DNA of 14,197 nucleotides from CAYMCV01 sp964389005 (GTDB lineage: Bacteria > Bacillota > Clostridia > Lachnospirales > Lachnospiraceae), in contig CAYMCV010000063.1 in the NCBI GenBank assembly GCA_964389005.1, positions 1 to 14,197 of the forward strand. The letters run 5' to 3'. Position numbers and translations under genes: made by a program. Positions 1 to 7,600 of this stretch are shown piece after piece (the first letter of the stretch is position 1; every line of letters begins with the position of its first letter). Under the pieces are notes generated by a model. That model did no database searches, was not told the origin of the DNA, and saw only the letters and a program-made list of their open reading frames with translations.

Positions 1-392
1 AGGATGCCAAGTGGTACGTTAATGACTGTATTGCTAAGGGAGATAGACGTCAACTGACATATGCAATTGTAGTTGAAAATAAAGCCGTCGGTAGCATCGG
101 CGTATTCGTTCAGGACGATGTATATGAGAAGTCTGCGGAATTGGGATATTGGTTGGCCGAAGATTATTGGCGCATGGGTATTATGAGCCGTGCCGTGCAA
201 ATGATTTGCGACGAAGCATTTTGCAAATTTGATATCAATCGTATTTACGCAGAGCCTTTTGAACATAACATGGGATCGCGCGGTGTTCTTGAAAAAGCCG
301 GATTTATCTGCGAAGGGACGATGAAAAACGGCGTATATAAAAATAACCGGGTATTCTCATATTGCATGTATGCGCTATTACGACAAGCGTAG
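1..392 (+). CDS. GNAT family N-acetyltransferase (RimJ/RimL type), 5' end outside window
   Basis: The reading frame is open from base 3 to the TAG at 390-392, so the gene starts before the window; about 129 C-terminal residues are visible. The segment GYWLAEDYWRMGIMSRAV contains the acetyl-CoA pyrophosphate-binding loop (R-M-G-I-M-S) of GNAT motif A. It is followed by the typical RimJ/RimL ending: N-x-x-S-x-x-VLEKAGF, then EGTMKNGVYKNNR and a Tyr-containing last strand. Family members transfer acetyl groups from acetyl-CoA to the N-terminus of ribosomal proteins or to small-molecule amines; the substrate here cannot be told. The next gene starts 87 bp downstream with its own ribosome site, so cotranscription is possible but not shown. 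The family call is firm; the exact function is open. Confidence 0.9.
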   Translation, partial: DAKWYVNDCIAKGDRRQLTYAIVVENKAVGSIGVFVQDDVYEKSAELGYWLAEDYWRMGIMSRAVQMICDEAFCKFDINRIYAEPFEHNMGSRGVLEKAGFICEGTMKNGVYKNNRVFSYCMYALLRQA

Positions 393-427
393 GAAACGGA
401 AACCGGAGTATCACAAGAAGGGTAAAA

Positions 428-451
428 ATGAAACACTTGCCCCGTCCCCAT
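428..451. repeat. Candidate dispersed-repeat fragment (GGGGACGGGG on the minus strand)
   Basis: Read on the minus strand, this intergenic stretch contains GGGGACGGGGCAAGTG, a G-rich word that does not look like the surrounding sequence. Similar GGGGACGG words recur as short dispersed repeats in some clostridial genomes, which is recalled rather than checked here. On the plus strand the same bases could also be read as a 10-codon frame starting at 428. Only one copy was noticed in the window. Confidence 0.25.
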
Positions 452-479
452 GTAACATAACAAAAAGGAGAACACTATT

Positions 480-1277
480 ATGGAAGATTACATACGTAGC
501 AACAAAGAAGCCTGGGAAGAAGCATTTGACCTTCGCGATGCATCCTATGGAGCAGATATTGAAGAACAGGTACAGACACAGCCCTACGCCTTTTTTAACG
601 AGGATACGGCTAATATACTGAAAAAATACGATTTACGCGGCAAGTCGATTGCGCAATTTTGCTGCAACAACGGTCGCGAATTATTGTCATTGGTGAAGAC
701 AACCGGAGCCAAAGAGGGCGTCGGCTTCGACATCGCCGCGAACATGGTGGCATTCGCCAACGAGAAGGCAGCGAAATTGAATCTCCCTTGCCATTTTGTT
801 GAAGCCAACATTCTGGAATTGGACGACACCTATAAAGAGGCATTCGACTTTGTTTTTATCACCATCGGAGGAACCTGCTGGTTCAAGAGTTTACAGGAAT
901 ATTTTGCGGTCATTGCAAAATGTCTAAAAAAAGGCGGATGCATCGTAATCAATGACACACATCCGGTTGGGAATATGATTGCGACGCCGGGCGACGAAGG
1001 GTATGATGATAAAACGCCAACCAACATTGTATTTTCCTATTTTGAACATGAGTGGATCGGAACAGGCGGAATGTACTACATGACCGGAAGAGAATATGCA
1101 TCTAAAACCTTTACCGATTATACACATTCGCTTTCCGAATTCATTGACGGCTTGTGTGCAAACGGTATTGTCGTAACCGGATTGAAGGAGTATGACTATG
1201 ATATCTCGGGAGGATTTCCGCAGATTTCCGGTCGGCGAATCCCATTATCCATGATTTTGGAGGGGAGACTCCAATGA
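480..1277 (+). CDS. Class I SAM-dependent methyltransferase
   Basis: A 265-residue cytoplasmic protein with a Rossmann-type methyltransferase core. Motif I lies at about residues 57-65 (IAQFCCNNG, with N-N-G replacing the usual GxGxG), the acidic residue that binds the SAM ribose is probably D84 (VGFDIA), and motif II/III follows with EANILEL at about 108-114. The post-core region LKKGGCIVINDTHP (149-162) is the usual strand 5 ending. Motif I carries two Cys residues, which is uncommon. The start is supported by AAAAAGGAG ending about 9 bases before the ATG. The stop overlaps the next start as ATGA at 1274-1277, indicating translational coupling with the FMN enzyme. The methyl acceptor is unknown; its neighbours suggest a small molecule rather than DNA or rRNA. 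Confidence 0.88.
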   Translation: MEDYIRSNKEAWEEAFDLRDASYGADIEEQVQTQPYAFFNEDTANILKKYDLRGKSIAQFCCNNGRELLSLVKTTGAKEGVGFDIAANMVAFANEKAAKLNLPCHFVEANILELDDTYKEAFDFVFITIGGTCWFKSLQEYFAVIAKCLKKGGCIVINDTHPVGNMIATPGDEGYDDKTPTNIVFSYFEHEWIGTGGMYYMTGREYASKTFTDYTHSLSEFIDGLCANGIVVTGLKEYDYDISGGFPQISGRRIPLSMILEGRLQ

Positions 1278-2158
1278 ACTTAAACGGCGATTCCAATCAG
1301 ATTACCAGAGCATATTTTGATTCCATCTTATTGGAAACCAGATATTTGGATGCAGACCTTCCGTCTACAGAATTCAGTCTGTACGGCTCGCAATTTGCTA
1401 CGCCGATTATGACGGCCGCATTGTCGCATCTAAGCAGCGCGCGTGCGGACGGAATGGTGGAGATGGCGCGTGGCGCCTTGGGCGCGAACGCAGTACACTG
1501 GGTCGGAATGGGAGAAGATGCCGAGCTTGAAGATATCACTGCGACCGGTGTGCGGACGATAAAAATTATCAAACCACATATGTCAGAAGACGTTATTATC
1601 CATAAAATCAAACACGCAATTTCAAACAATGCATTCGCAGTCGGCATGGATATCGATCATTGCTTTTCCGGTGACGGAAACTATGACAATGTCTACGGCC
1701 TGCCGATGCATTCCAAACGTACGGACGAAATCTGTAATTATGTGAAGGCATCCTCGGTTCCGTTCATTGTCAAAGGCGTATTGAGCACAAAAGATGCAGA
1801 GCGATGCATGGAAGCGGGCGTAAAAGGAATTGTCGTGAGCCATCACCACGGAATCATGCCGTATTCGGTTCCGCCGCTTATGGTGCTTCCCGAGATCATA
1901 CGCGTCGTAAATGGCAGCATTCCGGTGTTTGTGGACTGTGGAATCGAGAGCGGAATGGATGTTTTTAAGGCGCTTGCGCTCGGCGCGACCGCTGTATGTG
2001 TCGGACGTGAACTGATGAAACCGCTAAAAGACGGCAGTGCCGCGGTAACCGAACGTATTCTGGCAATGAATCGTGAATTGATGAGTATTATGGCAAGAAC
2101 AGGTGCCAAAACGCTAAAAGAAATCGATCCTTCCGTACTACATATGAGGAATTTTTAA
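1274..2158 (+). CDS. FMN-dependent alpha-hydroxy-acid dehydrogenase/oxidase-like protein
   Basis: A 294-residue TIM-barrel protein of the FMN-dependent alpha-hydroxy-acid oxidase family (LldD/lactate oxidase relatives), shorter than the usual 340-380 residues because the N-terminus is reduced. Visible signatures are PFIVKGVLST (K167, the flavin-contacting Lys), VVSHHHGI at 187-194, PVFVDCGIESGMDVFKAL at 217-234 and LGATAVCVGRE at 236-246 (FMN phosphate site). In classical members the active-site loop reads S-N-H-G-G-R. Here it is S-H-H-H-G-I: the catalytic His aligns with H191, but the substrate-carboxylate-binding Arg is replaced by Ile194. The fold and cofactor are well supported, while a lactate or glycolate substrate is unlikely. 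It overlaps the upstream methyltransferase by 4 bp and is followed by the isomerase after 31 bp. Confidence 0.85.
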   Translation: MNLNGDSNQITRAYFDSILLETRYLDADLPSTEFSLYGSQFATPIMTAALSHLSSARADGMVEMARGALGANAVHWVGMGEDAELEDITATGVRTIKIIKPHMSEDVIIHKIKHAISNNAFAVGMDIDHCFSGDGNYDNVYGLPMHSKRTDEICNYVKASSVPFIVKGVLSTKDAERCMEAGVKGIVVSHHHGIMPYSVPPLMVLPEIIRVVNGSIPVFVDCGIESGMDVFKALALGATAVCVGRELMKPLKDGSAAVTERILAMNRELMSIMARTGAKTLKEIDPSVLHMRNF

Positions 2159-2189
2159 GGAGATTTGGCAGCAGGCGAAGGGAGAACAC

Positions 2190-3026
2190 ATGATACTTGG
2201 ATTATCATCACCGCTGGCACATGATACACCAAAGCAGTGGGCGGAGCGACATCGTGCAATCGGGTGCAAGGCAGTGGTATTTCCGGTGAATTGCGAAGCA
2301 CCGCAGGACACGATTGATGCATACTGTGAAGCGGCAAAAAGTGAGCAACTTACAATTGCCGAAGTCGGCATCTGGAAAAACGTATTGGCGGCAGACAAGG
2401 AAGAACGAGACTATGCGACTACTTACGCCATCGGTCAACTGCGCCTAGCGGATCAAATCGGTGCCAAATGTTGTGTGAATATCGTAGGGACTCCGCACGG
2501 TCCGCGCTGGGACGGCGGATATGCCGGTAATTTCTCGAAAGAAACCTACGCGTTGGCGGTTGCATCAATCCAACATATCATTGATGCCGCAAAGCCCAAA
2601 CAAACTAAATTCACGATTGAGACCATGCCATGGATGATTCCGACCAGCCCCGATGCCTATTTGCAATTGCTAAAAGACGTAAACCGCGAGGCGTTCGGCG
2701 TGCATTTGGATCTTGTCAATATGATTAATTGTCCGGAGCGATATTTCTTTACAGAACAATTCATGGAGGAATGTTTCGATAAGTTGCATGGTCGAATTTG
2801 CAGTTGTCATCTAAAAGACATCGTACTTCTAGAAAACTACACTTTCCAACTGCGCGAGTGTGCATGCGGCGAAGGAGTATTGCCGCTTGAGAGATATGCA
2901 CAGCTTGCTACAGCGGAAGACAGCAAGATGCCGATGATCATTGAGCATTTACAGTCAGATGAGGATTATTTGCAGAGTTTATGTTATGTGAAGGAACGGC
3001 TGGCACAATTTGAGGATTCATTTTGA
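2190..3026 (+). CDS. Sugar phosphate isomerase/epimerase-type TIM barrel (AP_endonuc_2 family)
   Basis: A 278-residue protein with the xylose-isomerase-like/AP endonuclease 2 barrel. The expected metal-binding residues are present in order: E144 (FTIETMPW), D174 (GVHLDLVN), H207 (SCHLKD) and E252 (IIEHLQ). The GEGVLPL segment near 227-233 is the loop typical of sugar epimerases and isomerases such as the IolE/IolI-like and tagatose epimerase groups. Members use a divalent metal to move a carbonyl by an enediolate route. The start is preceded by GAAGGGAG, 6 to 7 bases before the ATG. It sits 31 bp after the FMN enzyme and almost certainly shares its transcript. A sugar or inositol-derived substrate is plausible for the whole unit, but this is inferred from family membership only. 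Confidence 0.87.
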   Translation: MILGLSSPLAHDTPKQWAERHRAIGCKAVVFPVNCEAPQDTIDAYCEAAKSEQLTIAEVGIWKNVLAADKEERDYATTYAIGQLRLADQIGAKCCVNIVGTPHGPRWDGGYAGNFSKETYALAVASIQHIIDAAKPKQTKFTIETMPWMIPTSPDAYLQLLKDVNREAFGVHLDLVNMINCPERYFFTEQFMEECFDKLHGRICSCHLKDIVLLENYTFQLRECACGEGVLPLERYAQLATAEDSKMPMIIEHLQSDEDYLQSLCYVKERLAQFEDSF

Positions 3027-3058
3027 TATTTTTAGCAGATTTATTTCTGTAAAAATAT
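3026..3058 (+). other. AT-rich stem-loop at the end of the metabolic operon
   Basis: Bases 3026-3039 and 3046-3058 form a 13-bp stem with a single bulged G (3035) and the loop TTTATT. It begins on the last base of the upstream stop codon. No clean T-run follows, so it is a weak terminator at best; it may protect the 3' end of the message or attenuate reading into the next gene. Confidence 0.45.
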
Positions 3059-3092
3059 AGATAACAGTAAACCATAAAAGGAGGAGTTAGAA

Positions 3093-3503
3093 ATGTCAAT
3101 TGGAATTAAGTTACTTTATTTGCTTGTGGGGCTCGTAATTTGTGCGATTTTTGCGGTAATTGTTTATTTTCTTGCAAAAAAAGGCAATGCAAAAAATGAC
3201 GAGCGCGTCAAAAAACTGACGGAAGAGCAGAAAAATCTGATGATCAATACGCCGATGGAAGAGGTTAATGATAAAAACGGCAGTGTCATCGTCAAGGGAT
3301 TTGTCAGTGAGATTCCCAAAAGAGGAAACAAAAAAAGCTCATTGGTGGTTTTGTACTACAACACCTATTTCCCAAATGGGCTGAACGAGTTTCAGTGGGC
3401 TGATTTATCGGCTTCCAATGAGGAACTCGACAAACATCAGATTAAAGAAGGCAGTTTCGTGAAATTAATGCTGAATCCAAACGGCGGTAAAATTGTTTTT
3501 TAA
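3093..3503 (+). CDS. Small membrane-anchored protein of unknown function
   Basis: A 136-residue protein not recognised as a named family. One hydrophobic helix spans about residues 7-28 (LYLLVGLVICAIFAVIVYFLA) and is followed by KK, predicting an N-terminal anchor with the charged remainder in the cytoplasm. Residues 30-60 are charged and probably helical. From about 62 onward, alternating strands (GSVIVKGFV, SSLVVLYYNTYF, GSFVKLMLNP, GKIVF) suggest a small beta domain of OB or barrel type. The ribosome site AAAGGAGGAG, about 8 bases before the ATG, is near-perfect, so high expression is likely. It stands 66 bp after the isomerase with a stem-loop between them, so it is probably at least partly separate from that operon. 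Confidence 0.8.
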   Translation: MSIGIKLLYLLVGLVICAIFAVIVYFLAKKGNAKNDERVKKLTEEQKNLMINTPMEEVNDKNGSVIVKGFVSEIPKRGNKKSSLVVLYYNTYFPNGLNEFQWADLSASNEELDKHQIKEGSFVKLMLNPNGGKIVF

Positions 3504-3549
3504 CACAGACATCTTCAAATTCCGTTGAAGAAAGGAGCAGCGAACTGCG

Positions 3550-3716
3550 ATGAAATTCATACAAAAGATGTGTTTTGACGGATGCAGCGAAGCGGCCATT
3601 CGATTTTATCAAGAGAAATCGTTCGCCCTTTGGAAACGCCTCCATTCATGGTTATAATCGGAAGTGTTCGAGAGCGTTTCGGTGTCCTGTGGACGTTGAT
3701 GTGCGATTTTAAGTAG
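3550..3716 (+). pseudogene. Remnant of a VOC/PhnB-like (glyoxalase-fold) gene
   Basis: Two in-order pieces of one protein family survive here. The first (3550-3657) begins MKFIQKMCFDGCSEAAIRFYQE, matching the start of PhnB-like VOC proteins (strand, then F-D-G-x-C-E-x-A-I-x-F-Y). It has a usable ribosome site, AAAGGAG, at 3531-3537. The second (3660-3716), in a different frame, reads RERFGVLWTLMCDFK and then stops, matching the family's C-terminal D-R-F-G-V-x-W signature. About 90-100 middle residues are missing and the frame is shifted, so the gene is dead by internal deletion. The match rests on recalled family motifs and was not searched. Confidence 0.7.
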
Positions 3717-3813
3717 GGCTACATCACATTGTTCATGGATAAGTGGACAGATGAATATTTGTGTTTAAATTAATTAAGCACTGAAAGTATGACATCACGA
3801 AGCTTTTATCGTT

Positions 3814-3845
3814 AAAAAATCCACGGCAAACGCCGTGGATTTTTT
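3814..3845. terminator. Bidirectional Rho-independent terminator
   Basis: A perfect 14-bp inverted repeat (3814-3827 with 3832-3845) with a 4-base AAAC loop. The core is TCCACGGC/GCCGTGGA, flanked by A6 and T6, so it can terminate transcripts from both sides: plus-strand reading from the PhnB remnant and minus-strand reading from the lipoprotein cassette. Bases 3717-3813 just before it hold nothing recognisable. Confidence 0.93.
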
Positions 3846-3920
3846 AGTAATTGATTATCAAAACTGCGTACTTATGGCACAAATTCTCGTGAATGGAATG
3901 TTTTGCATAATCTGTAAATT

Positions 3921-4106
3921 TTAGTCACCACCGCTTACATATGCAAGCCAATGAATTGTGACTTCGCCCTCTCCAACAATTTCAAATTCCCAATTTTGCT
4001 GGTATCCGGGACCAAAATTTAAGTAAAATCTACTCGTATGATAATCCACTTCTTTAATAACATCTTCTGTACTAAGTTCATATGTCCCCCCATTACAATT
4101 GTGCAA
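3921..4106 (-). pseudogene. Truncated duplicate of the downstream lipoprotein gene
   Basis: This frame encodes about 50 residues nearly identical to the middle of the lipoprotein at 4233-4604, from YELSTEDVIKEVDY to HWLAYVSGGD. It ends in TAA immediately where the similarity stops. It lacks the signal peptide, the lipobox Cys, the N-x-S-S-G-x-x-W loop and the last 26 or so residues of the intact copy. The only upstream start is a TTG at 4106 with no convincing ribosome site. It is best read as the remnant of a partial tandem duplication, not a functional gene. Substitutions such as FLNLGPGYRQ to YLNFGPGYQQ are conservative, so the copy once evolved under coding constraint or diverged recently. 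Confidence 0.8.
3922..4083. repeat. Direct repeat, copy A (162 bp)
   Basis: Aligned by eye without gaps to 4315-4476, it shows about 13 mismatches in 162 positions (about 92% identity). The boundaries are sharp on both sides: TAGTCACCACC at one end and AAGTTCATAT at the other. Copies start 393 bp apart. Confidence 0.92.
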
Positions 4107-4162
4107 AGGAATGACGTAATGTGTCGATTGTTTTCATATTCTATTGACTCGATATACAATAT

Positions 4163-4194
4163 CAAAGGGGCATATCAGAGAATATACCCCTTTG
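4163..4194 (-). terminator. Hairpin after the lipoprotein gene, weak terminator candidate
   Basis: CAAAGGGG (4163-4170) pairs with CCCCTTTG (4187-4194), extended by one mismatch and ATAT/ATAT (4172-4175 with 4182-4185) around a 6-base loop. It lies about 40 bases beyond the lipoprotein stop on the minus strand. The following minus-strand bases (ATATTGTATA) are AT-rich but not a real T-run. It may end or pause the cassette transcript before the strong terminator at 3814-3845. Confidence 0.45.
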
Positions 4195-4232
4195 AGTTTT
4201 ACAAATAATGAACTTCGTATAGCCTGTAGACA

Positions 4233-4604
4233 TTAGTCGCTCTCATCAGATTTGATGGTATAATTTCCTTCACTATCAAAAATGTAAGTCACACTGTAAG
4301 ATTCACTTTCTTTATAGTCACCACCGCTTACATATGCAAGCCAATGAATCGTGACTTCGCCCTCTCCGACAACTTCAAATGTCCAGTTTTGTCGATATCC
4401 GGGGCCCAAATTTAAGAAAAATCTACTCGTATGATAATCCACTTCTTTAATAACATCTTCTGTGCTAAGTTCATATTCCCAATAAGAGCCTGATGAGTAA
4501 TTTCCATTTTGCATAAAGGTTACATTTTTTGAATTATTACATGCTGGAATGATTAAAAAAGTTAATATAAGGTGAAAAATAACAAGTTTTGATCTTTTCT
4601 TCAT
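4233..4604 (-). CDS. Small lipoprotein, candidate chagasin/I42-like cysteine protease inhibitor
   Basis: A 123-residue protein with a lipoprotein signal: KKRSK, a hydrophobic stretch, then the lipobox I-P-A-C with C22 as the lipidated residue, so it should sit on the outer face of the membrane. The mature part is predicted all-beta. Its first segment, N-Y-S-S-G-S-Y-W (35-42) followed by EYELSTEDVIKEV, resembles the N-P-T-T-G-Y-x-W loop and next strand of chagasin-type inhibitors of papain-like proteases. Later NWTFEVVGEGEVTIHW resembles their G-rich second half. The RPW loop of true chagasins is not visible. The start has AAAGGA about 11 bases upstream. It lies 35 bp after a secreted protein with a papain-fold domain, so it probably shares that transcript. 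The lipoprotein call is firm; the inhibitor role is inference. Confidence 0.8.
   Translation of the reverse strand: MKKRSKLVIFHLILTFLIIPACNNSKNVTFMQNGNYSSGSYWEYELSTEDVIKEVDYHTSRFFLNLGPGYRQNWTFEVVGEGEVTIHWLAYVSGGDYKESESYSVTYIFDSEGNYTIKSDESD
4315..4476. repeat. Direct repeat, copy B (162 bp, inside the intact lipoprotein gene)
   Basis: The partner of 3922-4083. It covers the codons for YELSTED through VSGGD of the lipoprotein. The gene continues beyond the repeat for about 26 residues here, whereas copy A stops at once. Confidence 0.92.
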
Positions 4605-4639
4605 ATTGAAGGTTCCTTTCTGTTCAGTAATAACTAATT

Positions 4640-7600
4640 CTAATATGAATCAGTTACCGTAACGCCACCAATCAGCCCCGGATTGTTTACTACACTTTCT
4701 AAATCAACAAAGGCTTTCCGACTCCAGGTTGAGGAGGTTAAAATGGTTTTATTGCTGATTTTATCGATGTTTATCGCGGTAATAGTTATAAAGTGGTTTT
4801 TCACTTCATTTGACATTGAAGTTTCACCTTCATACATATAAGTAATTGTACCACCGACTCCAGCCAATAATATAGGAGGAATGTCTTCTTGGAGACTATT
4901 ACTGATTATTGTTTCAAGTTCTTCCCTTGTACTTAATTCTGCTAAATGGTGGCTGTAATTCATTGTTGTAACACCTTGATCAATATAAAATTGATTTAGT
5001 TCATTTGCGAGGCTGAGTGGGTCACACCCCCAAGTTCCGGTATCATTTGAAATTAAGTCTGATAATAACTTGGTTGAATCACTTAAGCAAAAGCTATTTA
5101 ATATCTCAAGACAATCAGGCCAGGAGGAACCCCAACGTATAGAAATCATTATTACTGCAGTACGTGTGACACTATCAAGAATAAGAGATTCTACATCGAA
5201 TGGGACCAGATAATTATCAGCATAGGAACGCACAAATTGGTCATACTCGTTATACTGAATTAGGTCATTCGAGGTATTTACAACTGTCAAATCTAAATCG
5301 TGATATTTTTGTATATAAAGAATGGTATCACAACTGGCGATTACGCCACAACCGCCATGTTTTAGTTGCTTACTCTTTATGTCATTTTTAGTAGAGTCAC
5401 TTTCATCATATAACCAATCTTGCTGCCCGCCATATTGGTGATTAATCAGAGTGCCCTCACCGGTGGTATCAATGGATATATAAGGATTGGCAAGTTCCAC
5501 GGTTATAACATCAGAAGTCAAAGGATCCGAAGCGTGTGTCTTCACTTCGTCATAATCTGAATAACCATCCCCATCAGAATCCGGTACATTCGGATCAGAA
5601 ATCATTGCAAAATAGTATTGTACTTCTATTGAAGATTCGGGAGCAGTCACATAGATAGACTTTGACTTACGACGAATGGTAGGCTCAATTTCTTCTCCGT
5701 CCATAAGTCCGTCAGAATCAGAATCGGGGTTTGTGGGATCGGTATAGATTATTTCTTCAACTTGGCCGTTTTGAATTCGGATTCCGACTGTTTCGATAAC
5801 ATCATATAAACCATCACCATCGTTATCGGTGGTATCAAAATCCTCACCAATTCCGATATCTTCATATATTTTCAGTAGTTCATCTGCAGTATATGCTTTA
5901 AAGAATTCACCACCGGTTCGATTGGAAATATCTTGCAATGTCGTGTCGGCACTATTGCCTAATCCGATGGTATAGATTTTAATAAATGAAGCGATTGCCT
6001 CATCAATCAAGTTATCCGATGCATAAGATGCACCATCTGAAAGTAAAATAATTTTCTTTCTGGTACCGCCTTGACTCGAATTCAATATGTCAATGGATTG
6101 TCGAATTGCAGCATCAAAACTTGTTCCGCCACCATTATAGAAATTGGATGTTGCCGCGTTAAGCGCAGATTTATCATCCGTTAAACTGCAGAAAGTGTTG
6201 GCATTACTTTCAAATGTTACAATCGCAGCCTTGTCATCTGCATCCATTGAGCTGATATAATTCATGACTGCATTACGTCGCGCACAGTCATTGATTTGTT
6301 GGTACGGTGCTGAAGTGGGCGGAATGACAGTAATCGGGTCATTACTGCTCATACTACCGGAACAATCAACTGCCAATACGGTATAACATTTGGATTCTTC
6401 ATAAGATACATTTGTATAATTCAGTTCTGTATTCCAGGCTTCAAACCACTTATTTTTATCAACAATCATATATTTGCTGAAATGCGTAGTCGCAACACTG
6501 ACAGTACTTTCGTTAATATCATATGTTGTTTCCATCTCTATGAATTCGTAATTTTCTTCATCGTACCACAAAAATATCAAACTGTCGAATGAAGTATCAC
6601 CCAACTTGGTTTGATCAATTTTGAATGTAATCGTTGCATGATCAAATTGGGAGGTTGATTCAATTGAAAACGGTTCTCCGACCAAACCAACAACATTTGA
6701 ACAGAGGTTGTCTGTCTCCATTATGCTTTCTACGGTTGTGGTTTTTTGAATATTACCGGTTCCGTTCATTGATATATGAACTTCGGACACAGCACAATTC
6801 TCATTATAAACGTCATGCGTAAATGTTTGATTGAATTTCTCATCACAATCGAGAACTCCGTCACCGTCGGTATCTTGTATGGTAGGATTCGTTCCGAGAG
6901 AAATTTCATCACTATCGTCCAAACTATCGCCATCCGTATCAACGACAAGCGGATTTGAACCATGTGTATGTACTTCTTCGCCATCTTTTAGACGATCGTT
7001 ATCAGTGTCGCTGTACCAAGGTTCAGTATCGTTATTATATTCTTCAAGGTTTGTCAGACCGTCCTCATCATAATCATATTCGCCATCTGTTTTTCCCTCC
7101 AGAAGCGTATCTGCCAATAACGGATCCGAACCTAATTTAAAGAATTCGTAACCATCAGGAATGCTGTCACCATCCGTATCGACATTATATAAGTCTGTTC
7201 CCAGATATTCTTCAATACAATCAGGGAGCCTGTCTTCATCTGAATCAAGGAGATAAATCCAGTTGGTAATGACATCAATATAGTCAGGAAATCCATTGTT
7301 GTTTTCATCCGCCAAATAGCCCCATTCACTATACGGAAGGTGAATAGTCTCGGAAACAGACCCTATGAAATTTGCGATGTTATTACTATTATTTGCATTC
7401 ACATTTGGGCAGTGAAAGGTAATACTGTCAGCAATGATTACAACATTATTAAGATTCAGATTTTGTGCTGTTATTACGACATCACCAAACGGTGCATAAA
7501 TGAAACCGTTTAAACTAACATTTTGACTGTCAATGATAATATCACCATATTTTGAAAAGATAATAGAGTCATTTGCATTTTTGACGTCACCATGAAGATT

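Noticed and set aside
3512..3531. Hairpin TCTTCAA/TTGAAGA after the small membrane protein as a terminator
   Set aside because: The stem is only 7 bp, is AT-rich, and is followed by AAGGAG rather than a T-run.
4640..7402. A 920-residue gene starting at the GTG at 7402
   Set aside because: The frame continues upstream without a stop for about 130 codons and shares beta-helix repeats with the signal-peptide frame from 8061; there is no ribosome site at the GTG.
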